Assembly: GCA_040954595.2 (NCBI GenBank)
Contig: CM082585.2
Span: 9,858,001 to 9,922,000, forward strand
Length of the DNA stretch: 64,000 nucleotides
DNA from: Balanoglossus misakiensis
Lineage: Eukaryota > Hemichordata
Direction: 5' to 3'
Shown: one piece after another, positions 1-30,400 of the stretch
Numbering within the stretch: position 1 is the stretch's first letter
Layout: every line of letters begins with the position of its first letter
Translations under genes and position numbers: made by a program
Notes under the pieces: generated by a model
Seen by the model: only the letters and a program-made list of their open reading frames with translations
What the model was told of the DNA's origin: nothing
The model's database searches: none

Positions 1-1848
1 ATGATTATCAAATGCGCGTAGAATAAATCATTTCATATGACTTGCTATAGGTTTTGCCCACCAAATTAAAAATCTTAAAATGTCACTCGCAGCATGCAAT
101 TATTTATGCACAATATATGTTTATAAGTAAACCTATTTATACTATGTTTATTAGTGAAAAAGAGAAAGGTTTGCTGACCATCTTCAGTTTTATCGTTTCA
201 CTAATCACGTGAGTGTTTCTATGGCTCCGTAAACTGAAGGCCACGCTTATGTAATGACATTGCGAGTCCATTATGTTACGTGTTGAACTTGACGGATCGA
301 TTTCACATAAGTGTTATAAAAAGCATATTCACGTCTCTGCGTATAGGTACAATAACCATATACATTTGTTTCAAAGTAAAAATCCATTAGCTTTAATTTG
401 CAAAGATGCGCGTCTACCGAAACTTTCACTCTCATCACTTGAACTTCCAGCGCATGCGTTCACGCCCTAGTCCACTGAATAACCTCTCTCTTCGCACCCT
501 TGTCCTACAAACAGTGACACCTGACACATTCATGGTAATCCCGCTTTGCTATTCTTGGAACAAATAAGACCCATTGAAAGAGATATATTTGCGCGGGCCT
601 CTTGCTTTTGAATTAAGTTTGTCACCCCCACTTCCCCGACTATTTTAGCATCCTGTCACACTACCATCTATGCTTTCATACTGAACAGGGGAATTGGTCA
701 TCTAAGTTTCAAACTGTTGTGTCCACCCGGAGCCCCCTCCCCCCCCCCCCTTTGAGTCGCCGGGGGACTGAAAGAACACACAAGCTCCGGTGACGCCATT
801 TTCCTGTCTTGGCGTCAGTATAAATGGAAAAGACGTCGCCAAAAATGTTCTGGCGGGCCGACGCCGTTCCAAAGTGGGACATTATTTGGTGATTTATGGA
901 GAAGATACCAACTCAAGCGACGCTTGCTGGCGGAGACAATTATAAGGCCGGTGGCGACCGGATGCACATGGTCACCTTTAAAGATGCTATGAAAACATCA
1001 ATAATTTTTGGATGGTTTTTACCGATAGTGCACACGCCGCGCACCTGTTCACGGTTCCACAAAGAAAATGTTATACCAATTGTATAAACCCAGTCAGAAG
1101 AGAGAAACTTGCAAAGAGAAGGGGGGCAAATTGGAAAGAACAGTGATACCTGTAACAGACACCTGGTCTTTAATACAACAGTTCTTAAATGTAATAAGAG
1201 CCCTATACGTATTCCCCCAAGTGACCATGGTGCAAAAATAACAGAATTCGCTCTCACTGACATCTCAGTGAACATTCTCGATAAAAAAAGAAAACACTGA
1301 AGGATGAGCTGCTTTGGTCCAAATTTTGAACAAAGGGATTTGTAAGATACTTGTCTCGCTCGGACGGTTTCCAAATGTGATGTAGAGATAAAGAGGGTAT
1401 GCTTTCTTTAGGCTGTGGCGTTATGGATCGGGACCGGGCACGTGGCATTTTAATTAAGTTTACCTGTGCCTAAAGGCGACGGTAAAAACGGCAGGTGTTT
1501 CGGCTGCTGACCTTTGACACGAAGTCGGGTTGATTTGCCGTCACGCAGACGACAGGTACCCTAGGTTGCGCTTAACTTCGTTTTATCGCCCTGTCACCAA
1601 TCAAGCATCTTCACGTCGCACTGTGAATAGATTTCGCATAGCGACCGACATCGTGTACGGATGCAGCAATGCGAGTCTTCTAATTGAAAACGTGGCTTGC
1701 ACATTTGAGTGGAGGAGAGAAAAACGAACGAGTCGAGTCACTTTTTGTGAAAATTTGAAATAGATACTTCATATCGACAATTTAAACCAGCCACTTGACA
1801 TTCAAAGTTACTGGTCGCGTCATCATATAAGAGCGGGTGCCAGGAAGA

Positions 1849-1891
1849 GAGGGAGGGAGGGAGGGAGAGAGAGAGAAGAGAGAGAGAGATA
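1849..1891. repeat. GGGA/GA low-complexity tract
   Basis: A purine-only run of GGGA units followed by GA dinucleotides. It is a simple repeat with no gene around it. Confidence 0.85.
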
Positions 1892-4800
1892 CGTATCATA
1901 ACGTGTGTGCAGGGCCGGTATATTTCAAACATTCTACCACACCTCCTGTGTAAACCATCTCGACCTCTTTCGACTTCTAGCGCAATCTCGAGAATTGTAA
2001 TCCGTTAATTGGTTTACTGAGAAATGTGGACTTTCAAAGAGTACACTTAAAGTTAAGGGAGGGGTGATTTCAACTTCGGTCATCGATAAGATAATCGTCT
2101 GTATCCGTGGTAGCACACTGAAAGCAGGTTCCAACACGTTTTATACGTAGGCGTGTCAGGGAAAATTTCGTTGCATCAGCAAATGCAATATTTGGCGAAA
2201 GAACGAAGACATATATTAGAATATTAAATGAGGAATGCGTTTCACCTGCCCATTTCTATTTAGTTTCGTCCACCTTGGTTTATTTCTCATTTTTTCGATT
2301 ATTGTACGTCAAAAGAGACCAGTTGTGTCCCTGACGTTGGGCACGACTATCTCTCTGTCAGTCAATTTTATCATTAAACATACTGCGGACTTACAAAAGT
2401 ACTCCCGCCCACGACAAGCCTAGAGCCGGGTTGAAACGGGGTCACTGTCGACAGCTCCCTGCAGCAGAATTTTTGTCGACTTTACAGGCCTGGGCTTATT
2501 TAGTTAATTCTGTCTGTCTCTCCGCAGGCCTGTCTCTCCGAAGTCTCTCTTTCTCTCTATCTCTCGCGAAGACGGGTACATACAGTGGACGACCACTGAA
2601 CCCATATCGCCAATTGATCTAAAGAATACCTCCACGTGCTTCAAAGTGACGTTTTTTATCCCTTTGATAATACCACTGATCCAACCCGCATACCTTTCCT
2701 CTATTCATACGCACCTTGTTCAGACCTCGTGATGAATGAAATCTTTCCGTTCATATAAGAGACAGAGATCGAGACGAAAGTGAAAAAAAAAATGGATTTA
2801 AATTTAGGGTCCGAAGTCGTCATGTCTAGCCTATCTCTTTCAAATGTAAACGAAATCCATGAAAGTCGCACTTTTGAGATTTAAAGTTAATTTAGGAAAC
2901 TGTCCTTACAGGAGCAGTTTTTTTTTAATAAGACACAATGAACAATATGTTTAACAATCTAAGTTTTCCGCCATTATTCCACGACAAGTAATAACTGTAT
3001 GCGTTGGCAAGTAAGCTCGGTATCATGACCGTACAGCTGAGATCACAATATTTTTTTAAATCACATTTGCAGCGATCAGACTTATTTGTGAGAAAATCTG
3101 AATTCACACTTTTTGTTAACATTGCAAAAGAAATTAACTTTACATGTCATAAGTTGTCGCTAGGATTCGGGGTTAGGGTTTAAATGAAAGTTCCTGTCCT
3201 ATCGGCAATAGAGCAATTTTCTCCTTGGCTTTTGTTCGCTTTGCTTTATTCTCCATGCCGAAATCTCCGTTGGCCTGCCCGCGACACATCTCTGCCTTTT
3301 ATTAAGGTTGTATTTTTAGAAACGGGGTTAGGCCTCCATCGCTTGTCATTCTTCTGTCGCGTGGACAGTGGTAAATGGTCTGTCACACCGACTGGGTTTC
3401 GGGGCATCCAGGTGTAACTCCCGGTGGGAGTGCGTCCGCGTGAGGTGCCAGCCCGCTTTGTGTGACCGAACCAATGGCCGCCTAGCAACCGAACAAGTCC
3501 CGGCAAGTTGTGCAGTGTTGGGGAACTAAAGGGGCAAAAGATCTATTAATAGTGACAGTACCTGTCCGCCGCACGACAGCAGAGCTTAGCAATTTCCAAG
3601 GGAATCCCGAACTTTTGAACAAAAGCACCCTTGTGTGCCAAACCTTCCTTCCTTTTTTGAAGCCAAGAGGCAGTTGCTTGCCGTTCGCTCAGGAATTTCT
3701 ATACATGCAATAAAAAAAGCCATTCTTTGTACAGAGGATTTTTTCAAATGAACAAACGGCTATACCCTTCTTTGAAAAGCTAACATCGACAAAAGGATTG
3801 CACAGTTGAAAAGGGGAGCTCCCTTTTGAAAAGTCCGATAAAGGTAGATTTGAATATAAATAACACGTGCAGGGTAACCTACATCTTGGACTGATCGGCC
3901 CCTACAGCAAGCAGGATGATCTGAACTGTTTTAAAAAGTGTCTATTTGATCTCCTAGGCCGACAAAGAGGAAAGCGGTCTTGCATTTTGTTTTTAAATTA
4001 AAGATGAACGACTTGTCAAACTCTTGATGTATAAATGTCTCTGCACACGTGGCTACATACCCAACGCCGCAAATACCTTGAGGTCGCTCAGCAGTGAGAT
4101 TAATTTGCATATAGCGACGTATGACTCTCGCCTCAATGGTGGGTTCAGTTTCTTGCGCCCGACCGTATGCAAATTACGCGTGGACTATTCGCTGAAAGTA
4201 CTTGAAGCAAACGATGTACATAGCAACCATTGTCACTCTATTTGACTAGCAATAATCGCCGTTCCGCTCCTCACATTTCTATACACTTCTTTACGTCGCA
4301 AAGGAAATAACCTCGATGCTCATGCTCGGCGCCGGTCGGCCCCTGCGCGCCCATATCGAATACCTGCTAAAATCACCTTCTACTAAAACGAATTTTACAC
4401 GCCCTCATTTATTACAGGGAAAGTGATCACAGCAAGACCATTGAATCATAATCTCTCCTTCTCTGGCGAGAGAGCCAAACTAGCCCGATAACTTCTCTCC
4501 GTTGAGAGATCTACTTGAAAAGCCAGCGAACAATCTGGCAAATTCTAAAACATGGCCGGATCGTCTCCCAAGGAAAGTTGAGTGTGTGTTTTGCTTTCTT
4601 TCATTTCAATTAGCTGTGTAAATGCCTCTTTTATTTACCGTTCACTTTTGTTTCTGTGTAAACTACCCATTCATGGCTATACGTGGGCGGCTTTTGTGGT
4701 CGATCACAAAAACTCTTCAGTCCGAGGTGCAACTCAATGCCCCCGCACAACTGGCGCATTAAAACCACCAGGTCTATTACGTCACGACAGGTAATTTTGC

Positions 4801-7750
4801 GCGAAGAGCGGTCACGTGACCTCCTTGATTTCCCGTTCAAACATCCCGATGTACTTTATATTTTTTCTTCCTCTGTTACCGAAATCGATATGTATGATCT
4901 AAGTATCGCATTACGTCACATTTATGCTATTTTTATGGCGCTAATACCGGCAGAAAGGTAAAAAATCGAAGTCATCTGTGACACCCGTGCTCTGGCGTGG
5001 TAAATGTGTTCTGAACGGGGCAAAATAACGGGACTGAAAACTTTGGAATTTTTCTTTCCGTATATATTTTTTTATCCTTTTATATTTTGATGCATGGCCT
5101 TGAACGCACATGTCTGGACGAAATATACCGAAATTTCAGGCGCCATAGAAAATTTCTAAATCACCACCAAGGAAAATAATTAAGTTAAGCGCACGAAACA
5201 GAGCCTATGCATGATAGGAGGGGGGGGGGGCGCAAAAGTACTGAACGCAAGCATGCATGGATGGAAATTTCACTGACAGTTCGGCTCGTTTTTGTCGGTG
5301 ATGACGGCAGAACTCAAAGGATAGATCTACGCAACAGTTTGATGCGCAGCAGCTGGACGATTTGTCGCCCCGGAGCCATCTGAAAAAAAAATGTGCCAGG
5401 ATTATAGAATAGCCGATTGCAGAATCGATTGAAGACTCCTGGCTTGTATCAATGGCTTGGGGAAAGAGATCAAGAAACAAAAGCGTCTATTTTTCCCGGA
5501 TTAGGGCGTTCGGCTATATTCGGTTTTGACCAGCGGGTTCCAAGTGTGAGAATGGCGCACCTGTCGGGTGTCGGATAAAAAAGAGAGAGGGCAAAAATCA
5601 CACCAGAGAAAATTGTCGGTAATACACGCATTGATAATCAGGAATTCTCGTTCCAATCGAGGGGAGCGCGTGGAGAAATTGATCCTGAATCGTGTGTCGT
5701 AATGTGAATCGGAATTAGTTCCGTGTCGGCTCCTCTCCACAATACTTGTGCAAACCAGACGGCCATTCTGCCACATGGTTAGCTTCGGATTCAGAATACA
5801 GTTACCTAATCCACCACGACGCGCAAACACAAAAAAACCTCGTTAAATAAACAAAGCGAAACAGTTACAGAATTTAAAGGCGACTTAAAAGGCCCCGGAC
5901 ACAAAAAGCTAAACGTGATGTTAACCAGTGCTCGCACAATACTTGGAAATTTCAAATCGATAATGTAGGTTACCGGCAGTTTATTTTAGATTGGAGTCGC
6001 CTCGGGGTATAAATGCTGCCATTTTTTTTGTCTTAACACTTCAACTCCCCGACCGTTCGACCGACTAATCTTCAGAACAGGCATTTCTCTCCCAAGAGAA
6101 TCATCACAGCCTTGTCCCAGATATCGGTCACAGTCTGTGATGAAGATCAAATCAAAATGGCCGCCCGAGAAAGTTAGGTTTTAGAAGGGATAGACTTCCC
6201 ATGTATTGCTATGGCAATGAATACCTACGGTTTTCCATCTGTACCGTGGCTGATACCCACTCAACTCTTTCAAACGATACTTGTTTTAACCATATTGGTA
6301 TCAAAGCGTTTTATTTTTAACGACACACAAATAATGCATGGGGCCATCTACCAATAAAACTTTGCTGACGTAAAAACATACTACTTAAGCTCTATATTTA
6401 AAAATAACTTCTGGTTTCAATTAATTAAATCTGACACATATAACATCCCTGTAACTGTTCACCTCGCTGAACGCGTCACTAATATTGATAATATATTGAG
6501 TTCATTTCAACTTATGATAAATGTCAATTGATTGAATTTATCTCAGATCAATATTGATTGGAATACATGCATTCGTTTAGGTTAATTTATATAACATGCT
6601 AACACTGGATATTGTCCGCGATGTGCGGCGTTGGTCATCCTTGAGTCAATCCCAGAAATAGCGGTCTGTATACACGATTAAGCTGAACAAATATTTCTAC
6701 AGTTAAATTACCGTTCTGTGTATATGTGAAGCAAACGCAACGACTTAGCAATGACGTCAGTTCACAGTCGGCACCTGGATGGGTACGCGCATCCGGTCCA
6801 TCCATTGAACGGAAAGACAAGCAAAGGACTTAGGTGTTGGCCTTGCACATTCATGTTACATACCAGCTCATCCATGCATGTTTTGAGAAATCATAAAAAG
6901 TTTCTAAATGTGCAAAATCCATGAATGAGCTGATGTCTTTAAGTTAACGTACGTTTGATTTTAACTTTAATATAAGAAATTGTATTGGGATTTTTCTGCT
7001 TGTTGAAACACGTCGGATTGCAATTTTCTCTCATCAGAGCGCGAAATCTCTTTCTGCTTGTTATAGCGGTAAAGTATGACTACTTAAATGATGATACTCT
7101 ACCATGATGACGTCTGCAATATCTGAAATTATCTTGTGAAATTCATTTCGATGTGCAATTTGACAACCCACACCTTTACACTCCGCGCTCCAGCGTGTCA
7201 CGTCGCGCAAATTACGCGTGTCCTTGGCGAGCTGTAAAAACAGTTACGCAACATGCCCATCAACGTTTTCCATTGGGTTGTCAATTCGCCAATAATTGCT
7301 TTTATCTGCTCTGAAATGTGCATTAAAAGCGGAACGCTGTAGTAATTACATTAATGGACGGGTTTCCAGGGTATGAACAAGTTCACCCTTTTAATAAAGA
7401 CCCGGCGAAATTACCTCGGTAACGTCCGTATAACAACGCCTTTGAATAATACCGAACAGCGGCGCGGACTTCTTTATTTTATAATTAAATGTTAGAACTT
7501 GACTTGAAATGCTGTAACTTAAATTGGTTGTCAAAACGCTATTGTACGTGGATCGTGTTTTGACTTGTATTCGGTGAGAATAAAGGGCTCGCTTGTATTA
7601 TACGCTCTATTAAAAGTGTCGATCACACGGTTGCTAAAAGAGGCTTAGGTAATTTAAAAAAAATAAAACGTGGGAATTTATTTTCCCACTTGGTGAGAGT
7701 GAGACAAAATCGAACGTCCACACATAGCCAGGTTAAATGTATAGGCGGTC

Positions 7751-7806
7751 GCCATTCATTCATTCATTCATTCATTCATTCATCCATCCATCCATCCATC
7801 CATCCA
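7751..7806. repeat. (CATT)n/(CATC)n microsatellite
   Basis: About seven CATT units pass directly into about six CATC units. The tetranucleotide repeat creates the open frame seen across it, which translates as alternating Ile-His-Ser-Phe-like residues and should not be taken as a gene. Confidence 0.9.
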
Positions 7807-10417
7807 TGTGTGTCTGTCTGATTATCCCTGCATTCTCCAACCCTTTTGGCTTTGGACGACAGGCAAAAGATCACCAGCCTACACCATGCATATGCATAAA
7901 GGACAATTTAATTAAAGTAATGAATTTAATGATTGGGAGAAGGTTGGTTTGAACAGATGAGAGCCAAGAATAACCACGTCTGGAACAAGAGCACCAAGGC
8001 CAGTGAAGCAAATTACGAAGAGTGGAATTTGGTGGTGGGGGTAGACACGACAATACTTAAATAGCAACGACGGAGGAGAGTTTGCATTGAAGCGAGGCAG
8101 AAATGATGGCCGGACCGTCGAGTTTTGAGAGAAAAAAATAACGTAATAAACACAGTAAAATGCAGCTCTGCAATAAACTAGACAGTCTTGATCATAGGAT
8201 TACCGCAGCGCCGATTTATGATATTGCATTAAATAGGGAAAACAAAAGACCTCGACACCTCTGTAATCTTCTTATCGCGTTATTAAACAAACTTAATCCC
8301 AGGGCTCCACAATGCAAATGCCCCCCCCCCCCCCTTCCACTGCTGGTCCCGAAACTGAAATTCGATTGGATAGATTCCAGCAAACCGGGAGTGTCTGCAG
8401 CTGTGATGAGACGGAACTGCATGACAATAGACGCGCGTGTAGCCCGCTAATTTTGTGTCGTTATTTTAGGCTTATTGAGTATGCAAATATCTAAGTGGGT
8501 GTCATAATTTAATTAGTTATTATCTGCGACATATGTCATTATTTTTTATTAATAGCTCGGTGAATTTAACCAGTTATTCAATATTAAAATGTCACGGGCA
8601 ATGGAAATACAGACCATGGTCTGTTTGGTTTAAAATGGTGAGATATTTAATAGGTAACAACTCAATAAAACTCTATTATGAAAACACAAAATATAGTGCA
8701 AGTGCGTTGATCGAGCATGTACTTTATAGTTTTATATTATACATTGCCATTGGCGATCGCCCTCTACCAATATACTGCTCGCAAACATTGGGGGCGCTAA
8801 GCCAGACAATCTACATAGAGTCCTGTGGTAATAGTAGTGATGCTGTTACCATGGCTACATCTTTGCTGGTCTTGTTTGCCAGATGTCGAACCTGCTACAC
8901 ATCAAGACCGCTTATATTTCATTGTATTCTGCTTTATTACGCAAATAAATGATCCTTTCAATGAAAAAGACAAGATGGAATATGTTTCCATAGTTACAGA
9001 TGAGAAAAAAAATTGTAAATAAGTTTCCTTTTTTTTTCGTTTCTCTCCAATCCAGGAAGGTAAAGGGACAAATTTCGTGTTAAATTACCAGAAAATATAC
9101 ACACACGGATCCTTAATGAGATACAAAAATAAGTTGTATGGTCTAATTTTTATCTTTTTTTCCCCTAATTGGAAGAGACTGAGCCTACATAATCTTGCAG
9201 CTAACATTTTATATGAATTATCAGACACTACAATTAATGGACTGCATCAAAAAACTACATTGATATTTTCTAACATAATCTTACAGCAAAAGTCAAAAAT
9301 AATAATTGTAGTACATGCATACATGCAAACACTGGAACAGGTGAATTATTTCTTTAAAAAACTTGCAGTGTTACAAGTTTTCTTGGTAATTGACGTACCC
9401 TATGCAAAGCATGCTGGGTAACAGAATGATGTCACAATTTCGACTGCAAAATGCTACACAGTTGATTGCTTGTTACTGTTTCTTTTATGTGACTGACAGC
9501 TTCCTTGAACTGATCCAATCAGCTACTTGCATGATTGTGGCTTATACCATTGTGTTGGGGGGTGGGGGGGTGGAACAAATCACGACAAGTTGACAAGCTT
9601 GCTTGTCAACCTATTCCTTGTAATTCCTGCAACGTTCTAAAATTCAAAACAGAGATTTACAAACACACCAACGTACACACACACGCTCAATCCGAAGTAG
9701 CCCTAAGTGCCACAATATAAACGCACATGGACACCCTAGGTTTATCATAAAAGTCACAAACAGCACCCTCAGCCAATCTAACTTTCATCCATAATCAGAA
9801 AAATACCTCTCAAAATTTGCATAAACTTGTTCACAATGTGAATACAATGCTGAATAATTTAAGGCCAGTAACATAATTTCTACATCCGCACACTTTCCAA
9901 AATTCAATATAAATTTTGCTTTCACTACTAAATATACAAATATTTCACCTCAGTGCCATTAATATTTAGATATACATTATAAACATCAGTCCAGTTATTT
10001 TAACTCACATCTGTCTTGGGTCGGCCATTTTGGTTCAGAGGTCAACGTAAGTGGAAGCTTTTTATTGGATATTTGAAATCCATAAATGAATAGTTAAAAC
10101 AGTTTTAGACTCTGTGACATAGTATATATTTCTCATCTTTTTATGAAAAATATTGATTTCCACTTCCAAAAAAAAAGATCTCAGAAAGCATAATTGTGAA
10201 TTATTAATATAAGGGGGAAATTGATTATTGATTAGTCCCACAGTATCAGGTTCTTTAGATGATTGTTACTGGGCTTCTATTAATGAAATACTTTTCATTT
10301 TTTTTCTTTCAACCAAGTCTTTTTCCCTATTCCAAACAATAAAAAGATCAAAGTTTATAAACATTTTTGCATCAGAAATTTGTAGTATGTCAGCTTGCCT
10401 TTTATGATAGGACAAAA

Positions 10418-10423
10418 TTTATT
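10418..10423 (-). terminator. Candidate MYO7A polyadenylation signal
   Basis: AATAAA on the minus strand, about 295 nt past the MYO7A stop codon. It is a canonical hexamer at a reasonable 3' UTR distance. The true cleavage site was not seen, and weaker hexamers occur nearby. Confidence 0.45.
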
Positions 10424-10716
10424 CATCGGACTTTTGGTTTTAAGTTGATAATACCCTTAATGTTTTTTTGCTATAATTTGAATACAAAACCCTTACCAGG
10501 AAGTCCACTTCAATTATGATATCGTCATCTTAATAATTTCATAATATGGGGTACCATGCAAGGGCAGGGAACTTGAATTAAAAAATTCCCTGAAATTGCT
10601 TCTCCAACTTTTGAAGTACCCAGTTGTGACTCCCTAAAACAGTTCATATTTGCAACATTTTTAAAAATTTGTCAGCAAACGTTTCTTAGTACTTTGTGTG
10701 GCTTTGGCTCTTCAGT

Positions 10717-26720
<16,004 letters not shown>

Positions 26721-26738
<18 letters not shown>

Positions 26739-26801
26739 GGTTGCGGTATTTTTGATCAATCAGCTATCTCCTTGATAATTAGTTTGTTGGTGCATGTACT
26801 C
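26721..26801 (-). other. MYO7A: MYO7A exon with start codon and 5' UTR part
   Basis: A pyrimidine-rich acceptor ending TTTTACAG lies just before 26801, and the ATG is at 26738-26736 with context AACCATGG. About 63 nt of 5' UTR in this exon precede the ATG. The acceptor implies at least one upstream non-coding exon. A good donor (CACAAG then GTAAGG) ends a candidate exon at 31000. Confidence 0.75.
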
Positions 26802-27009
26802 CTGTAAAATAATAAAAGAAAATCAATATACAATATTTCCTGATCAGGGATTATGAAAAATTGTTCTCCACGTGTAAAAGCCAGCAGCCCAAGAGCAAAA
26901 GATTATAGTGGACTTACACAGAGAATTCATTGATAACCTGGGCATTGATATTTTACCACGAAGATCCTTTGTTGCGTGTCTGCTGTACCTAATTCCGACA
27001 AATTAAAAT

Positions 27010-27235
27010 AAAACTCTGGGACCATACACGACTCAGGAAGGAATTTCTACTGTTCTTTTCATATTCAAATCGAAGTCTCACTGACCAAGGTTGTTTCTAG
27101 GCTGTTTTTAAATGCAAGACAGAATCTGGGCCCCTTCATGGATACAAAGCAAGGGATTTTTGTACTGTTCACTTCATATTCAAATCCAGATCTAAGCCAA
27201 GGTTATTTCTAGGCTGTTTTTTTTTTTTTGCATTG
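27010..27235. repeat. Direct duplication of about 110 bp
   Basis: Two adjacent diverged units each contain CTTTTCATATTCAAATC or CACTTCATATTCAAATC, followed by CCAAGGTTRTTTCTAGGCTG and a T-run. The second unit ends in a longer T-tract. Confidence 0.75.
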
Positions 27236-27283
27236 TAACCTATGCAGGGGGGGGGGGAGGGGGGTCACTCTGTATACAGGCAC

Positions 27284-27476
27284 TTAAAGGTATACGGTCA
27301 CCTATGGAAATATAGCTACAGTTACCATGGCAAATTGCGATCTAGCCAATCACTGATTTTCAGTGGGTGGCACACGCGAAAAAAAGAGTGCCACCATATG
27401 TTCTTTAGAACGCTCAAATACGCCATTTCAGCCATATATGGGCGTATGTAAATTGGAGGTGACTGTATACCTTTAA
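27284..27476. mobile_element. Miniature inverted-repeat element with AAAGGTATAC ends
   Basis: A 193-bp element that begins TTAAAGGTATACGGTCACC and ends GGTGACTGTATACCTTTAA, giving inverted termini of about 17 bp flanked by TTAA. It has no coding capacity. An older relative lies at 16725-16866. Confidence 0.82.
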
Positions 27477-30400
27477 CGTCCAAGCAAGCAGGTAAAAAAC
27501 TGGATCACCACATTTATATGGGCGGATACCTGATCTCCAATTTCTGTTTGTACAGACTGACCCTAGGATCTCGCACTGCCCTCAATCAACTTTATAAACT
27601 GCACGAATCAAGATCCCAGATTTGCAAACTCTTGTCTACAAAAACTGGCCCCATATGACAAACTAAGCAACAACCATCTCGAAAAAGCATTTCAACTGGT
27701 AAAGCACATTTCACATTGACAGAAATCGTTACAGAAGTCAAGGAGTGGAACATTTGTCGATCTTGATTGCCAGGTAGATCTCTATCGAACTCGGTATTTC
27801 GATGGGCACTTGAGGTTAAAGGTCAAGTCTGTCCCTGATAGATGCCTAAAGACCAAGACAATATGGCAATCAAAAGAACACAATCGGTAGTCATTACTGT
27901 TTATGGCAATTGTACAAGTTGTTGCACTGAAACAACACTATTAAAGTGTGGCACACTAGTTCTCGCCTGGAGTACCAGCCGACTCATAGTACCTCATGAA
28001 ATCTGACCTAAATTTAGTATTCAAACTTAATTAAAGGTCCAAAGGTACCTGAATTGCAGAACAGTTTAACAATCAGTTTTCACAGGAATCTCCAATGTAG
28101 CAACACTTCACTTGACCATAATGAATGTGGTTAATGTCCAGGGGGTTAACCCTCCTAGAACTGAGGTTACATGTAGAAACAGGGCAAAGTCAAATTTGAT
28201 GCCATCATCACATCAGTTGGGCTAGACAAATCTATTCCGAAAATCACACCACTGTACCCTTGTCTGTCCTGGTTAACACCAACCCACCTTTTCTGCTGTA
28301 GGCCCTGAACCGTTACTGACTCTGACTACTTGAAATATATGGAAGCAAGGATTCCATAAAGGAATTCACGGGCCATGTGACTGTGTAAATAATTATACTA
28401 ATACTTCCAAGAACAATGGGAAGGTTTTCAAAACAATTCCCCACAAAAACTGGTTACAGGAATAAAGCTTCTGCCCAAATGACTGGATGTTTTCTCAAGC
28501 TCTCCTGGATACAGTGGGGTCATGTATTCATCCTAAGCCTCAATGTCACTGTTCACGGTCGAGTGACAACCAGGCATTCAGGCAACAAAAGGAACGTCCA
28601 CAAGGTGGGGCCCTAGTCGGGATCACCTGTACCAGGGGGCAAATGTCTCTGATTCAACCGGTTCATACTGAAATGTGTATGTGTTAAGTGTGCAAAATCA
28701 ACCTTTCAACACCAATCATTTAGTAAGATATGACTAATGCTTTTGGAATTTACAGCACTTTAGCTAAAATTAATAATTATCATGACCTTACCACATAAAA
28801 ATACATAAACTTCCCAAAACGGAATGATTGCATCTCCATTATTTCCGAACATTACATTTTGGTCATTATATTTCATCCATGAAAATAGCAAGTTTTAATG
28901 TTCTTCAAGACATTCATGAAGATGTTTGCCATTGCCAGAGTGCTATTCTTATCCTGTTACTAGGGAAACATATTACAGTATATTAAATATTCATACTTAT
29001 ATTGTATAAAACTATTCATGAGTTCACATGTTTACCAATTCTCGATTTTTTTAAATATTGAGCCTTGTAATTTTATCAGGATGGTAATTTTTCAATATGC
29101 ATTTTGTAATTATAAACCTTAATTGATCTGTTTTTGTCTCTATGTTATCGTAAATGTAACGTATATATATATATATTTATCCTCTCAATAGAATGTAAGG
29201 TTTTCAATTAAATTTTTTGCAAAATGATTTGATACATGGAATGAATGAAATCTGAAACAGTACGGGACAGCAGATTATTTCATATAGTTTCAGATATCAC
29301 CATCTCCCATTTGACGAATTAATATCGCACAGAATGAATTTTTAAGGCAATGATGACTTGCAATAGGATATTATGTGACCCCACCATCAAAGATAGGTCA
29401 AGAAAGCATTTATAACCAAAAGGGCTGGGGCATCGTCCTGCTGATATTGTTCAATCTATGCAGCTAACGCTTTTGTTTTTTTCAAGGACTCTGCCACTCC
29501 TCTTTGCTTGTAGAAATTAAAACCACCATCAACAAACACGGCAAGGAAAAAGCTGATGCAGTCTACAAAACTTGTAATGCTCCTTCAACTACTTAAGCGT
29601 TCCACAAGACAGTCTTAAGACGTTTCTGAGACAAAAAAAATATCAATGGTTTCAAACGCTCACCAGATTTTTGTGTCATTGTGTAGCACTGTGTGTTTTA
29701 CTATTTGCTAGACTGTAGTGATTTTTACACTCAATAAACTGATAAGTTTGGTCAGAGCAATATATCAAAACAATCGCCATGGTGTAATTTACTGACTTAT
29801 CTTGTTTCTTTCAAAGCAGTCTACTGATCTTGCGACAAGAGTCGGTGGGCGTATATATCTGGACTTTGGGACTTTAAAAAATCGACCCTCTGTTGTTGAT
29901 AACCCTTGAAATTAATGGAAATGATCTCGTTGCCAACACATGAATCCAAGGGAGAAAGTTGGATGGAGAGTAAAATTGCCCACACCCATGACCATTCATG
30001 AGTATGACACTGATAAAAGTTGTGACTGGATTTGTTACATTTCAACATAAAGAGAAGTAATACCTAATACAGTACATGAAATGAACCCTACTAGAACATC
30101 ACATAAACATCAAGACAAGGCCTTTAAAACTGTTACTTGAGCATATTTTAACGTATTAGTAAATAAGCATTTACAAATTATCGTTGCCAATGACAGAAAA
30201 AGAATATTATTTGCATCCAGGCTGAGAGACACCCATTGTATTAAAATACCGGAACTAATGCAAGATTGCAATCTTTCCGCGAATTTCCTCGATCAGGGTA
30301 CAAAATATGCGAGATCATGGGTAACAATCATTCCAAACTGCTGTGAAAAGTGGCAGGTTTTATTATAAGTAAACTTTCGAGTTGTGTTGGGGCTTTACGT

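Larger units (their letters stand above)
1..10416. other. Gene-free stretch downstream of MYO7A
   Basis: I see no coding exon here that I can support. Open frames are short (up to 144 codons), overlap in several frames, carry no recognisable domain and lack flanking splice signals that join them. The stretch contains homopolymer tracts (C-run near 739, G-run near 5221, C-run near 8322), a GA-rich tract at 1849-1891 and a CATT/CATC microsatellite at 7751-7806. Octamer-like ATGCAAAT at about 4168 and several TAATTA motifs are of the kind found in enhancers, but they are too short to mean much alone. It could hold regulatory DNA or the far end of a neighbouring gene; the sequence does not decide. 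Confidence 0.6.

Noticed and set aside
940-1374. 144-codon minus-strand open frame
   Set aside because: Overlaps open frames on the other strand, has no domain and no gene context.
3168-3180. GGGGTTAGGGTT telomere-like motif
   Set aside because: Only two units, so chance is the simplest explanation; not an interstitial telomere array.
5501-5830. 109-codon minus-strand open frame
   Set aside because: No family resemblance and no splice-compatible neighbours.
8533-8952. 139-codon plus-strand open frame in the gene-free region
   Set aside because: No recognisable domain, AT-rich composition, no supporting splice structure; probably chance.
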